A DNA stretch of 64,000 bases from Hydrangea macrophylla (taxonomy: Eukaryota > Streptophyta > Magnoliopsida > Cornales > Hydrangeaceae): contig CM066983.1 in NCBI GenBank assembly GCA_033977485.1, positions 108,157,580-108,221,579 of the forward strand, given 5' to 3'. The position numbers and the translations under genes are program-made. Below are positions 47,249 to 55,588 of this stretch, piece by piece; position 1 is the stretch's first letter, and each line of letters starts with the position of its first letter. Under the pieces are notes generated by a model. The model did no database searches. It was given only the letters and a program-made list of their open reading frames with translations, and was not told where the DNA came from.

Positions 47249-50200
47249 GATGCTGAGGAGAGTAAACTAGATCGAAATAGTGGACTAACATGTTTAGACA
47301 CTTGACACTACAAAGAGAGTAATTACAATATTTCCAGCTTATGTAAAGTTTAGTAAAGGTCGTACTGGGCACAAATCTAACCTTTCACGCTACTTTTGCA
47401 CAAAATGACTGTTCATTGACCTGAGCCCACTTTGACTCCCAAATGAAAAAAGAGACACCCACTTTTCATTCTTTGTCAGCCTGAGCTTTCAAATTTGCAC
47501 CAGAATTATTTTAGGTTTTATCACGATGTGTTGGGTTCACTCTTAACATGGAGCAAAATTGGGATTGAGCATCCTGCTAATATGGAAATATGGTTGGTAA
47601 AAATAAAGACCACATTATAGGTTGTTGGTAAGAGTTTGGGATTCTGGAGGAGAAGTGTATTGTAGAGAGAGAAATGTGGCTGGTGTACCTTGAAAAGTGC
47701 CGACAAATCCAAACAGAATTGTACAGGTGAGCAAACACCGAAGGAGAGAACAATTAATGCTTAGGTAATAAGTATGATGTTTTCTGTTATTGGAAGAACA
47801 TCCCTATTTTTATTGCTGAATATAAGAGAGCTTGTTAATCAACACATCTCTCTGTGCTGTCACAGTAGCACGTCACGGGTCCTAGAAGACCTAGAATATT
47901 ATATCTTTCTCTTACAGGGCAAAGAAGTGTAGCCCTGATGCAACCATAGTGAGCTTTCAATCTCTAGCCACCACGCAACTTAAGCTTGATGTTGTGCGGA
48001 AGCGCTATTTCAAACACAAGCAAATACAATAATCCAACGAGAAAAGAGAAGGCAAAACAACCACACATAAAGACACAAGATTTTCACGAGTTGTTCGGCC
48101 AACTATGCCTACGTCCACTCCCCGGAGCCAAAGAACAATCCACTATCAAACGAACGGATGATTACAGTGCCAACGTGAGAAATCACTCCCTCACCAAATG
48201 CAAAAACGAATGAACTCTCGAAACAAAACCTCACAAAAGGCTAAACAAATAAGAGATCCTAATGAACCAAGAGGTTCTACAAATTTGAGCTATCCTATCT
48301 CTCTCTCTCTCTCTCAAAAGATAGAGGCTCCCAAAACAAACCCTAGATCTCTCCTTTGCAAAAGATCTAAGAACAATGAACAATAGGTCTCCCTTTCTCG
48401 GAATCCCTAAAGTTACCCAATGAACAATATCACTCTCAATTGCAAAAGATGTAAAGTTCTCCAATGAACAATAAGACCTAAATTCAATGACTTAAAGTTA
48501 CTCTCAATAACTCCAAAGAGTCCTTATATAGGAATATACATATTCCATATTGCAATATGCTTAGGATTTGCTGCTATAATCGAATTAGGAATCCAAAATC
48601 AATTAGGAAACCTTATTTCCTTCCAAAAGCCAAAATTGCCTGAAATTAGCATGTCTGCCCGGGCAAGATTCCTGTCGGGCAAGATTTCAGAACCTTATAA
48701 CAAATAACCTCGCACAAATCTCACACTCTAACTCGCTCAGGAGGGGCCCGCCCGGGCGGACCGCTTGAGCGGTAAAGCCAATATTTGATTCCTTCTTCTA
48801 TTTCCAAATCGAGGCATAATTCCAACACTTGAGAATCCCATTAAGAGGGTCAGGGAGGGCACAAAGGGTTTGTTTAAATCAATCAGTAGTTGTAATAGGC
48901 CCTCCTACATTCTGTCCCCAAGTCTTGTTCATCACTAATAGAGGAGGTGCAACTTAGCTCAACCCCATAGTTGTACCTTAAACATCTCCTCGAGATAGAG
49001 TTAATCTAGCTCATAATGTGGAGGGCCCAAGTATACCGCAGTGTATCAACACTGTTAATGTGGAACATACCTAGTTATGGAGATAAGATGAAGTTGTGAC
49101 AAGTTGGACACACGAGGATGCTAATGGATTGTGTTGTGTCAATGGACCATTTAAGACAATTGAGGTAAACCAAGTGACCGCATAGATATCATGAAGGTTG
49201 GGTTATTGAGTAGTATATATCGCCACTTTGAAGATGATTTCTTTTTGGGGAAGATTTAGGGTTATCTGTGATTCGACATTGCTTCCATACATCAGATAGC
49301 CAAAATCCGCCGTTAACTCGTAAATGATAATATTGAGAGAAGCTAATTATCAAGGCCTGCGTGAAAAACAATCATCCAATAGCGTTAGTAATCAAATATA
49401 CTAGTGAGATGTTAGGGATTTACAGAATTCTAGAATATGTGAGATACGAAGGAAAAAGAGAGGAAAAAAAAAATCACACACACACACACACAGAGGGAAA
49501 AAGGTTATTTGGTAGAATGATAGCCCTGTCCCAATAGACAACTTCAAATTAGGCATATAGGATATAAGTACTCAATCTGCAAGAGTGGGGTTTAATGTAA
49601 AGCATTAGCAGGCTCACTTTTGATGATTGCAAAAAATGGAGCTTCGAGCTTTTACCTTGTTGAACTGTCCTTTATCTTGTTCAGGCGTACACAGTAGAAA
49701 TCACATGATGTCCGCCAAAACAAGCTATATACAAACCTATAGATTTAGGAATGCCTTCTATGGATACTAACCTGCTACTCTTGCCATGGAATCCAATTCT
49801 AGTAGTAGCACCAACACATGAAAGAACACAACAACTATGATGATACAAAACAACCCCATAGCCTAGATATATGATACTATACGTATATCAGTCGTAAATA
49901 TTGAAAGTAAAAGCATTACAAGCATAGTGATGATCACAAATGATGGTTGCAAGTTGTCCCCTTCAATGATTTAAAGCCCCACAACTACCAAGTACAACTC
50001 CAAGTTCACTATGATACACACCAGAATTCGACCTTGGTTGCCAAATGCTCGCTAGGCTATATCTTCGTAACTTCTTATCGAGTTGTGTAACAACATACAT
50101 CATTTTAGCAAATTCTAGTGTAAAAAGACAATTAGGCTATGAACAAGAGCAATAGCAAGCTCAACCATCCTCCTTCCGATAGGCCATAGGGAAGTGTCAA

Positions 50201-52985
50201 TATTCCAATCCCTAAACAACCCGAGAAAAAGAAAGGTGCTTGTTTGGCAACCAATTACTTGAGATTATTGAAATCCTTGAGTCCGCTTTGTAACTAACCA
50301 ACCTTTTACAGCTTTTCAAGAATTAGTTTTTTTTTTCAAAAGTCAAAAGATTAACAATTCATTTATAATTCTTGTGGCAATTCTTGTGTTTGGTTTGATA
50401 TAAACTAGAATTGACTTCATTTTCAATTCCACACAATTCTTATTTTAGGGGGTTTACAAATTTGACCAAAAGTGGTCAGATTTGCCTATAATTGATTTCA
50501 GTTGCATGAATTCGCTAATACCCCTCTATTTCAGTTTGCCTTATAATACAGTTTGCCTTGTAATATAACAGGGTATTATAGGATGGGTAATTTAGTAAAT
50601 TCATGCAGCTGAAATCAATTCTAGACAAATCTGACCACTTTTGGTCGGATTTATAAACCCCCTAAAATAAGAATTGGGTGGATTTGAAAATGAAATCAAT
50701 TCTAGTTTATGTCAAACCAAACACAAGAATTGCCACAAGAATTACAAATGAAATCCTTTCTTGTTTGTGGCAAACCAAACAGACTGTTAATCTCTTGCTT
50801 TTTGAAAAAAACTAATTCTTGACAAAGCTTTAAAAGGTTGGTCAGTTACAAGCGTACTAAAGGGTTTCAATAATCTCAAGTAATTGGTTGCCAAACAAGC
50901 ACTTTTTTTTTTCCCCTCGGGTTGTTCATGGATTGGAATATTGACACATCCCTATGGCCTATCGGAAGGAGGATGGTTGAGCTTGCTCTTGTTCATAATC
51001 TACTTGCCTTTTTACACTAGAATTTTGCTAAACGGATGTATGTTGTCACACAACTCGATAAGAAGTTACGAAGATATAGCCCAGCGATCATTTGGCAACC
51101 AAGGTCGAATTCTGGTGTGTATCATAGTGAACTTGGAGTTGTACTTGGTAGCTGTGGGGCTTTTAATCATTGAAGGGGACAACTTGCAGTCATCATTTGT
51201 GATCATTACTATGCTTGTAATGCTTTTACTCTCAATATTTTCGACTGATATACGTATAGAAACGCAGGGTTGTTTTGTATCATCATAGTTGTGTCGCTTT
51301 TATGCGTTGGTACTACGTCAGGAATTGGATTCCATTGCAAGAGTAGCAGGTTAGTATCCATAGAAGGTATTCCTATATCAATAGGTTTGTATATAGATTG
51401 TTTTGGCGGACATCTTGTGATTCCTACTGTGTACACCTGAAATGCAAGATAAAGGACAGTTCAACAAGGTAAAAGCTCGAAGCTCCATCTTTTCAATCAT
51501 CAAAAGTTAGCCTGATAATGCTTTACTGTAAGCCCCACTCTTGCATTTTGAGTACCTATATCTTGTAGGCCTAATTTGATGTTATCTATTGGGGGACAGA
51601 ACTATCATTCTACCAAATAATCTTTTTCCCTCTCTGTGTGTGTTTTTTCCCTCGGGTCTCGCATATTCCAGAATACTGTAAATCCCAAACACCTCATTAT
51701 TATATTTGATTACTAATGTTTTTGGATGATTGCTTTGCATGCAGGCCTTGCTAATTAGCTTTTTCCTCAATATTATCATCTACGTGTTAACGACGGTTTT
51801 TGGCTATCTGATGTAGGCCTGTCAATGGATTGGATCTTGGCCTCCGTACCCAACACTTTTTGATGGATGTGAGTGTTTTCTTAGATCCATATCTAGAGTG
51901 ATGGATCGGATATGGTTTTGTGGTATTCGATCCGCCTAAGACCCAGATTCGTATAAGAATAATCTATGGACAAAAAATATACATACAATAAACTAGTTAA
52001 GATTACTATTACATATAAAATTGAACGATGTATGTCGTATACACTAGATTATACAAACTAAATTTCAGTGGTAAATTATTTTGATTCAAAGATAGGATTT
52101 TTTTACATAATCAAGTGTTTTGATGTGTTAAAACATTGATTGGTTGAACATTGATTGGTTTTTGTGTGTGTAGAGAAAAAGAATAAAAACAATAGTTTCT
52201 ATGGTAATACTAAAATACATAAAAGCAGCTACGTTGCTGTTTAGATTCGACAAACGGATCCGAATATCCAGATCCGATCAAATCTGAATATGGATTAAAT
52301 AAGGCAGATCCGACGGATAAATGGACCGAATCTGGATAGTAGAATTCTTAACGAATCTGGGTCTGGATTTTGTGGATTCGATCCAGATCCGATCCGTTTA
52401 CAGCCCTTATCTGATGTGTGGAGGCAATGTTGAATCACAGATAACGCTAAATCTTCCCCAAAAAGAAATCAGCTCCTAAATGTCGATTTACCGACTCTGA
52501 TACCATTTTGGACCCCCCTTATTATTGTTTGATGACACTCACAAACTGCTTCGAAGAGTGGTATCTGGTGTCATAAATTCATAAAAGCACATGATATAAC
52601 TTTTCTTTATCTTTTTTATATACTGAAGGTTGGGTTGCTGTTTATGTAGATGTAATGGATTTCTGAGCTGCTTCCCCCACCCACTTGGTGATTATGTTTT
52701 TTTTGTTAAAATAATAAAAGTGTGTTCTGGCATGATAGCAACAATTAAGATATGTGAAGTAATAGAAACTGGATGATGCAGGATGAGCATAAACTGAAGA
52801 CTGCCTGGCGTCCCTTGCCAAAAGCTGTTCTCCGCCGTGTCAGTGAATTGGCTGTCGTTTATCCGTACCCCAGAGATCGGAAGTCCAAGATTTCACCTGT
52901 TCATCATCTCTCCTTGTCAGCTCTTCCTGCCAGAAGTACAATTACTCCATCGCAAAGAACTGGCCGTAGGAAGAACTTATCTTGA
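39984..52985 (+). CDS. TRFL8: TRF-like Myb (telobox) DNA-binding protein, 8 exons, 499 aa
   Basis: Exons: 39984-39992 (only M-N-Q), 40916-41063, 41901-41953, 42510-42600, 42699-43426, 44087-44296, 44376-44432, 52782-52985; 1,500 nt with consistent phases and no stop. The N-terminal half is acidic and unremarkable. A basic TRKRSRKPPQRYIEE segment (about 254-268) is a likely nuclear signal. A single Myb/SANT domain starts near residue 366 (RRKHHRLWTLLEV...GVGKWTVIKKLLF) and ends with VDLKDKWRNLL, the plant telobox, split by intron 6 between K and D. The last exon encodes AWRPLPKAVLRRVSELA, a conserved tail of this family. Such proteins bind TTTAGGG repeats in vitro in Arabidopsis relatives. Position next to translin supports TRFL8. 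Intron 7 is 8.35 kb and full of repeats. The 9-nt first exon is the least certain part. Confidence 0.88.
40427..40600. mobile_element. 174-bp Mutator-type MITE in TRFL8 intron 1, 9-bp TSD
   Basis: The ends GGGTAATACTTGGG and CCCAAATATTACTC enclose almost perfect 75-bp inverted arms. The 9-bp direct repeat GCAGTATAA lies at 40418-40426 and 40601-40609. The stem contains GATGTGTCTATCTCT and the loop GTCACTGTGGGGTCC. The 9-bp duplication assigns it to the Mutator superfamily. Confidence 0.85.
42155..42328. mobile_element. 174-bp Mutator-type MITE in TRFL8 intron 3, 9-bp TSD
   Basis: GAGTAATACTTCACACAC at the left pairs with GTGTGAAGTTTTATCC at the right. TTTTTGTAA at 42146-42154 and 42329-42337 is a perfect 9-bp duplication. 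The core GTGTGTCTATCTCTTTCCTG is shared with the intron 1 element, while the outer stem sequence differs. Confidence 0.85.
43617..43660 (+). repeat. Run of 32 G followed by (TG)n in TRFL8 intron 5
   Basis: An uninterrupted G tract (43617-43648) is followed by TGTGTGTGTGTG. Such tracts can form G-quadruplexes and are error-prone in sequencing, so the length should be treated as approximate. Downstream (43660-43980) is a TTACACTTTGCACCCCC-type repeat related to the fold-back elements. Confidence 0.8.
44520..45418. mobile_element. Fold-back element in TRFL8 intron 7, TSD TAAGATTT
   Basis: AGGGTAAATTGCACTTTTCA at 44520 pairs with its complement ending GTGCAATTTACCC at 45418. The arms are about 110 bp or more, with phrases such as TTTTAGTCCCTACACTTTG and AAAGTCCAGGGACTAAAG. 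TAAGATTT at 44512-44519 is repeated at 45419-45426; depending on where the terminus is placed, the duplication is 7-9 bp. The AT-rich core is noncoding. Confidence 0.8.
45788..46781. mobile_element. GC-rich insertion flanked by a 12-bp direct repeat
   Basis: CTTGCACGATAC occurs at 45776-45787 and 46782-46793. The 994 bp between begin with GCGCCTGAGGTGCGAGGCGC-rich DNA and end with GTGCGCCTTGTGCCTAGG and GCGCCTTGCGCCTT, so both ends are built of GCGCC blocks unlike the AT-rich surroundings. The middle has (TTCT)n, (TTC)n, (CT)n and (TA)n tracts. CCTCTGTTGTGAAAAGC at the start recurs at about 45945. The class is unknown; the 12-bp duplication is longer than typical for hAT (8) or Mutator (9). 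Confidence 0.6.
46109..46310 (+). repeat. Compound microsatellite (TTCT)n (TTC)n (CT)n (TA)n
   Basis: Tracts include TTTC/TTCT repeats, CTTCTTCTTC, TTGGTCTTGGTC-type repeats, about 17 CT units and about 10 TA units. Long Leu/Ser/Arg-rich reading frames through this region (45929-46377) are artefacts of the repeats. Confidence 0.9.
47164..47246 (+). repeat. Compound microsatellite (GT)n (GA)n (AAG)n
   Basis: About 13 GT units, 12 GA units and 11 GAA units follow one another in TRFL8 intron 7. Translations through it in either strand are artefacts. Confidence 0.92.
47990..48827 (-). mobile_element. Solo copia LTR, reverse orientation, TSD CTTGA
   Basis: TGTTGTGCGGAAGCGC at 47990 and ATAATTCCAACA at 48827 bound an 838-bp LTR. 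CTTGA lies at 47985-47989 and 48828-48832, a perfect 5-bp duplication. Orientation is set by the minus-strand phrases GTAGGCATAGTTGGCCGAAC, characteristic of copia LTR leaders, and the minus TATA box TATATAAGG at 48523-48531. GC palindromes (48657-48664, 48748-48759, 48761-48772) lie upstream of that TATA. No internal region, hence solo. Confidence 0.87.
48657..48772. promoter_or_regulatory. GC-rich palindrome cluster upstream of the solo LTR TATA box
   Basis: GCCCGGGC at 48657-48664, CCGCCCGGGCGG at 48748-48759 and the near-palindrome CCGCTTGAGCGG at 48761-48772, plus half-copies near 48674, lie 125-250 bp upstream (minus strand) of TATATAAGG. They stand out sharply from the AT-rich LTR body. 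A regulatory role is inferred from position. Confidence 0.5.
49270..50240 (-). pseudogene. AVT1-like amino-acid transporter fragment (left arm, antisense)
   Basis: The minus strand repeats the same AVT1-like segments as the right arm, for example the equivalents of GILTLPYGLSEGG near 50190 and the GGHHVISTVY region near 49705. It has its own changes: an inserted stretch near 49860-49880 and different indels. It too is full of frame breaks. Relative to TRFL8 transcription this copy is antisense. Confidence 0.8.
50926..51813 (+). pseudogene. AVT1-like amino-acid transporter fragment (right arm, sense)
   Basis: The plus strand encodes recognisable AVT1-family (AAAP, vacuolar amino-acid transporter) segments: WIGILTHPYGLSEGGWLSLL, SYEDIAQRSFGNQGRILV and LELYLVAVGLLIIEGDNL, then in another frame VGTTSGIGFHCKSS, GIPISIGLYIDCFGGH and VIPTVYT, then after a stop QFNKV, and finally ALLISFFLNIIIYVLTTVFG near 51748-51808. 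Splice-like junctions (CAACAAGGTAAAAG; TTGCATGCAG) and intron remnants remain, so genomic DNA was copied rather than an mRNA. Frameshifts, a TGA after VYT and missing ends make it nonfunctional as a transporter. Confidence 0.85.
51814..52408. mobile_element. hAT-like nonautonomous element, TSD ATCTGATG
   Basis: TAGGCCTGTCAATGGATTGG at the left and CCGATCCGTTTACAGCCCTT at the right are imperfect inverted ends of hAT type. ATCTGATG is present at 51806-51813 and 52409-52416, an exact 8-bp duplication. Length 595 bp. Degenerate GGATCCGAT/ATCCAGATCCG words recur near both ends, as in hAT subterminal repeats. The left arm of the giant inverted repeat has the uninterrupted target (CATCAGATAGCC near 49293). 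Confidence 0.85.
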
Positions 52986-54268
52986 GAAAATACCAGAAAA
53001 CCTTATTTTCAGATGCAGCAGAATGATGTATAGTGAGTTTCACCTAAAAACCTTTTCAATTTTGAGTTTTAATCTTTTTGACATGTGCTTAAATGTGACA
53101 TTATTGAAAAGGTGCACAGAAATGTGTTGGGATGTCCATTGAATTGCTTGAATCTGTGGAAATTAACGAGTTAGGGACATATGAATAGTTTCATCTCAAT
53201 ACTAAAAGAAGGTGGTGAAACATCTTTGAGAGTTGAGGCACTGCTTTTAAGTTTTGGACTTGATTATTGCCAAAAGTTCTGGTTTTGTGTTTCCTCCTGC
53301 CTGGGTTATTAGCTGGCTTATGTCTTGGTAAGAATTTCTCCACTTTGATTGAGTGAATTGTGTTGAATTTCTTGTTCTCTCTGTTGGGTGCCAATGTGCC
53401 ATATTGTTGTTGACTACAAGTCGAAATGAAAATGCAATATGGCGGAGAATTTTGAGCTTCAATAAGTTTAGTGCAGGGGCGGTGTCATATAATCCAAAAT
53501 AAATAATAAATAAATTAGGACAGTTCGATTCACGCGAGGTTGTTTTCGACATATGTGAAACTAAATACATATGAGATTAGGGAACTCATAAAAATTATGG
53601 CTTGTTTGTGCCTCCTGTGGATTTGAACTATTCATTTATAATTTGCAAAGCATTTTTTTTTTTTTTATATTTATTATTATATAGAAATCTATTTTGTTGA
53701 GTTAGTTCATTGAGAAAAAAAAATGAGATTTTCAACATAAAGTTGCCACTCTTAGTTTTTTTCTTAAGATGACATAATTAATAATTTTTCACATAGCAGT
53801 CATTTTTCCAAATTATCCAATTCAAGATGATGAGTCTTTTATCTGAAAATGCTTTATAATATTTGAATTGGTTTATTCTAATGCATAGGACGTGCAAATA
53901 GATTAGTAGATCAATCAAGTCACAACGTTATTTTAGAACAATAGATTAATTTCTAAGAAATTGCTGAAGGAAGAAAAAAAAAAAAAAAAAAATTCAAAAT
54001 CACAAAATTGGGTATTACTAGATCAATTAAGTCGTAAAATTGTTCGCATGCACTGTTGTATAAAGGATTAATTTGATTAAACGAATCACAAAATTATACT
54101 AGTAATTTGGTAGTTTAATAATCAATTACCAAAAAAAAATTGTATGACTCGAGTCTTTTTCACTTATTACCTCACCATGGGCCCACTCTCCAAGTTAACC
54201 ATACCACATTACCGAAAGTATTGAAAGACACACAACGTCAAAGTCAACTCTCATTTAACGGCCGCGAT
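52986..54268. other. 3' flank of TRFL8 and intergenic DNA
   Basis: The first part is the likely 3' UTR of TRFL8. From about 53650 the sequence is AT-rich with poly(T) and poly(A) runs (53655, 53972). No gene or clear repeat element was recognised. TRFL8 and the kinase-like gene converge here. Confidence 0.5.
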
Positions 54269-55588
54269 TCAACGTGGGGCAAGTGAGACAGTCACATCGC
54301 TTGACACTCCTATCGTGTCCGCCCAAATCTTTGACTCCATATATAGCTTCGAAATCTTCCCGGCAACCCGACCCATACCGGGCCTTTTTGTGGGGTCCAC
54401 ATCGACGCACTCCAGAGCGACACGCGTCAGCTCCCTCGCCACCTCCACCGGAAACGAGTCCCTCAGCCGCCAATCTATCCACCTCCTCAGCCTCCCTCCT
54501 CCGCCGTCGTCGAACTCCGCCGCCTCCCTCGCACTGTCAATCACCGACACTCTTCTATAACAACCTCTCTGCTCGTCCAATTCGAATCTCAACGGCTCTT
54601 GGCCGGAAATCAGCTCCAACATCACCACTCCGAACGCGAACACATCAGACTCTCGAGTTCCGACTCCACCGGATTTAAATTCCGGCGACATGTACCCCAT
54701 CGTTCCTTCGAATCTCTTGCTCTGACTGTCAGAACTCCGGGAATTCAAATGTCTTTTGGATTCGGAAACAGAATTCTTCATATCTCTGCTTCGACGATCG
54801 AGATCGTTCTCGCCGGTGAGATCCGCAGTTCCGAAGTGGCAGAGCTTCGAGCGAAGCGACGATTCTGTTACGATGACGCTGGAGCTCTTGATCCGATTGT
54901 GAATGGAATGCGAATTGGACGATGCGAAGTTGTGAATATAATCGAGGCCGTGGGCGAGATCAGTGGCGATCTGAATTCGCGAAATCCAAGTGGATAGGAC
55001 AGTGTAGGTAGGGTTTCTAGGGTTTCGGAGGCAATGGGAGAGGTTAATTCCGTGAATATATTCATAAACGAGGTATAAATAGTCGCCGGAGATAGAAGCG
55101 CCGAGGAGTTTGATCAGACTGTTATGGTGAGCCCTAGAAATCAGAGAGAGTTGTTTGTAGAGGTGAGAAGGATTGATTGGGAAATTGAACTTGCGTTGGA
55201 AAACGACGACGTCTTGGCCGCGGAGAGAGCAGCGCCAGGAGCGGGCGGAGGAGGAGGAGAGTTTTCCGGCGAGGAAGTTGTTGGTGGCGGAGGAGATTTC
55301 AGAGAAATCGAAGATGAGAGGGTTTTGAGGGAAGGAGGATCGGAGGTTAGAGAGGTACGACGGAGGAGCTGATAGAGAGGAATTAGAGATTGATGAGGAG
55401 TCGTTGTTGTAGCTGTAGCTTGAAACGTCGACGTAATTGGAACTTGAACTTGAACTTCTTGTTGTTGTTGAAGTGAATTGTTTTGGAGTCTCAGAGAATT
55501 TTGGGGTTCGAGAGCTTCGTGGGGTTGAATTGGGATTGGGCTCTATTCCATCCGATCGATTCTTCGATTTACACATGTGAGTATACAA
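54269..55588 (-). CDS. Kinase-like protein (At3g57120/LYK-like family), probable pseudokinase, intronless
   Basis: A single open frame of 439 aa. Residues 1-90 are Ser/Thr/Asn-rich and disordered-looking. The kinase-like fold runs from FDFSEISSATNNF (93-105) to about 416, with LYLVYEYIHG (171-180), a SPE motif (301-303) preceded by GTMGYM, DVFAFGVVMLELISGQEP (315-332) and DPTKRPGM (398-405). Key catalytic positions are changed: the HRD-equivalent loop reads HNR (230-232), DFG reads HFG (251-253), and the glycine-rich loop is unrecognisable. It resembles plant cytosolic kinases related to LysM receptor kinases, but no LysM, signal peptide or membrane segment is present. The conserved start may be Met5 (MCKSKN) instead of Met1. 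The opposite-strand reading frames are shadows. Scaffold or allosteric roles are inference. Confidence 0.88.
   Translation of the reverse strand: MYTHMCKSKNRSDGIEPNPNSTPRSSRTPKFSETPKQFTSTTTRSSSSSSNYVDVSSYSYNNDSSSISNSSLSAPPSYLSNLRSSFPQNPLIFDFSEISSATNNFLAGKLSSSSARSWRCSLRGQDVVVFQRKFNFPINPSHLYKQLSLISRAHHNSLIKLLGASISGDYLYLVYEYIHGINLSHCLRNPRNPTYTVLSTWISRIQIATDLAHGLDYIHNFASSNSHSIHNRIKSSSVIVTESSLRSKLCHFGTADLTGENDLDRRSRDMKNSVSESKRHLNSRSSDSQSKRFEGTMGYMSPEFKSGGVGTRESDVFAFGVVMLELISGQEPLRFELDEQRGCYRRVSVIDSAREAAEFDDGGGGRLRRWIDWRLRDSFPVEVARELTRVALECVDVDPTKRPGMGRVAGKISKLYMESKIWADTIGVSSDVTVSLAPR

Larger units (their letters stand above)
49235..52470. repeat. Giant inverted repeat (about 1.28-kb arms) carrying AVT1-like gene fragments
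   Basis: The left arm (49235 to about 50513) and right arm (about 50598-52470) are reverse complements along their whole length, around a loop of about 85 bp. Without a 595-bp hAT-like insertion, the right arm has essentially the same length as the left (about 1,278 against 1,279). The arms differ by scattered substitutions and small indels, so this is an old real structure and not an assembly echo. The outer ~1 kb of each arm derives from a vacuolar amino-acid transporter gene; the inner ~280 bp (AATTCTTGTGGCAATTCTTG region) is MITE-like. It lies in TRFL8 intron 7, so it is transcribed with that gene. Confidence 0.9.

Noticed and set aside
47920..48030. Possible extra TRFL8 exon after TTCTCTTACAG at 47920
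   Set aside because: In the phase required by exon 7 it meets a TAG after four codons, and exon 7 joins in phase to the conserved exon at 52782.
50884..51288. 134-codon AVT1-like frame as an independent functional transporter gene
   Set aside because: It covers only a fraction of the roughly 11-helix protein; the rest is frameshifted, interrupted by stops and intron remnants, and mirrored in an inverted copy.
52500..52560. GACTCTGATACCA next to the giant inverted repeat as a primer-binding site of a minus-strand TRIM
   Set aside because: No pair of direct repeats could be found around it, so a chance match is as likely.
54274..54997. Plus-strand frames of 81-134 codons opposite the kinase-like gene
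   Set aside because: Shadows of a GC-rich coding region on the other strand, with no recognisable protein.
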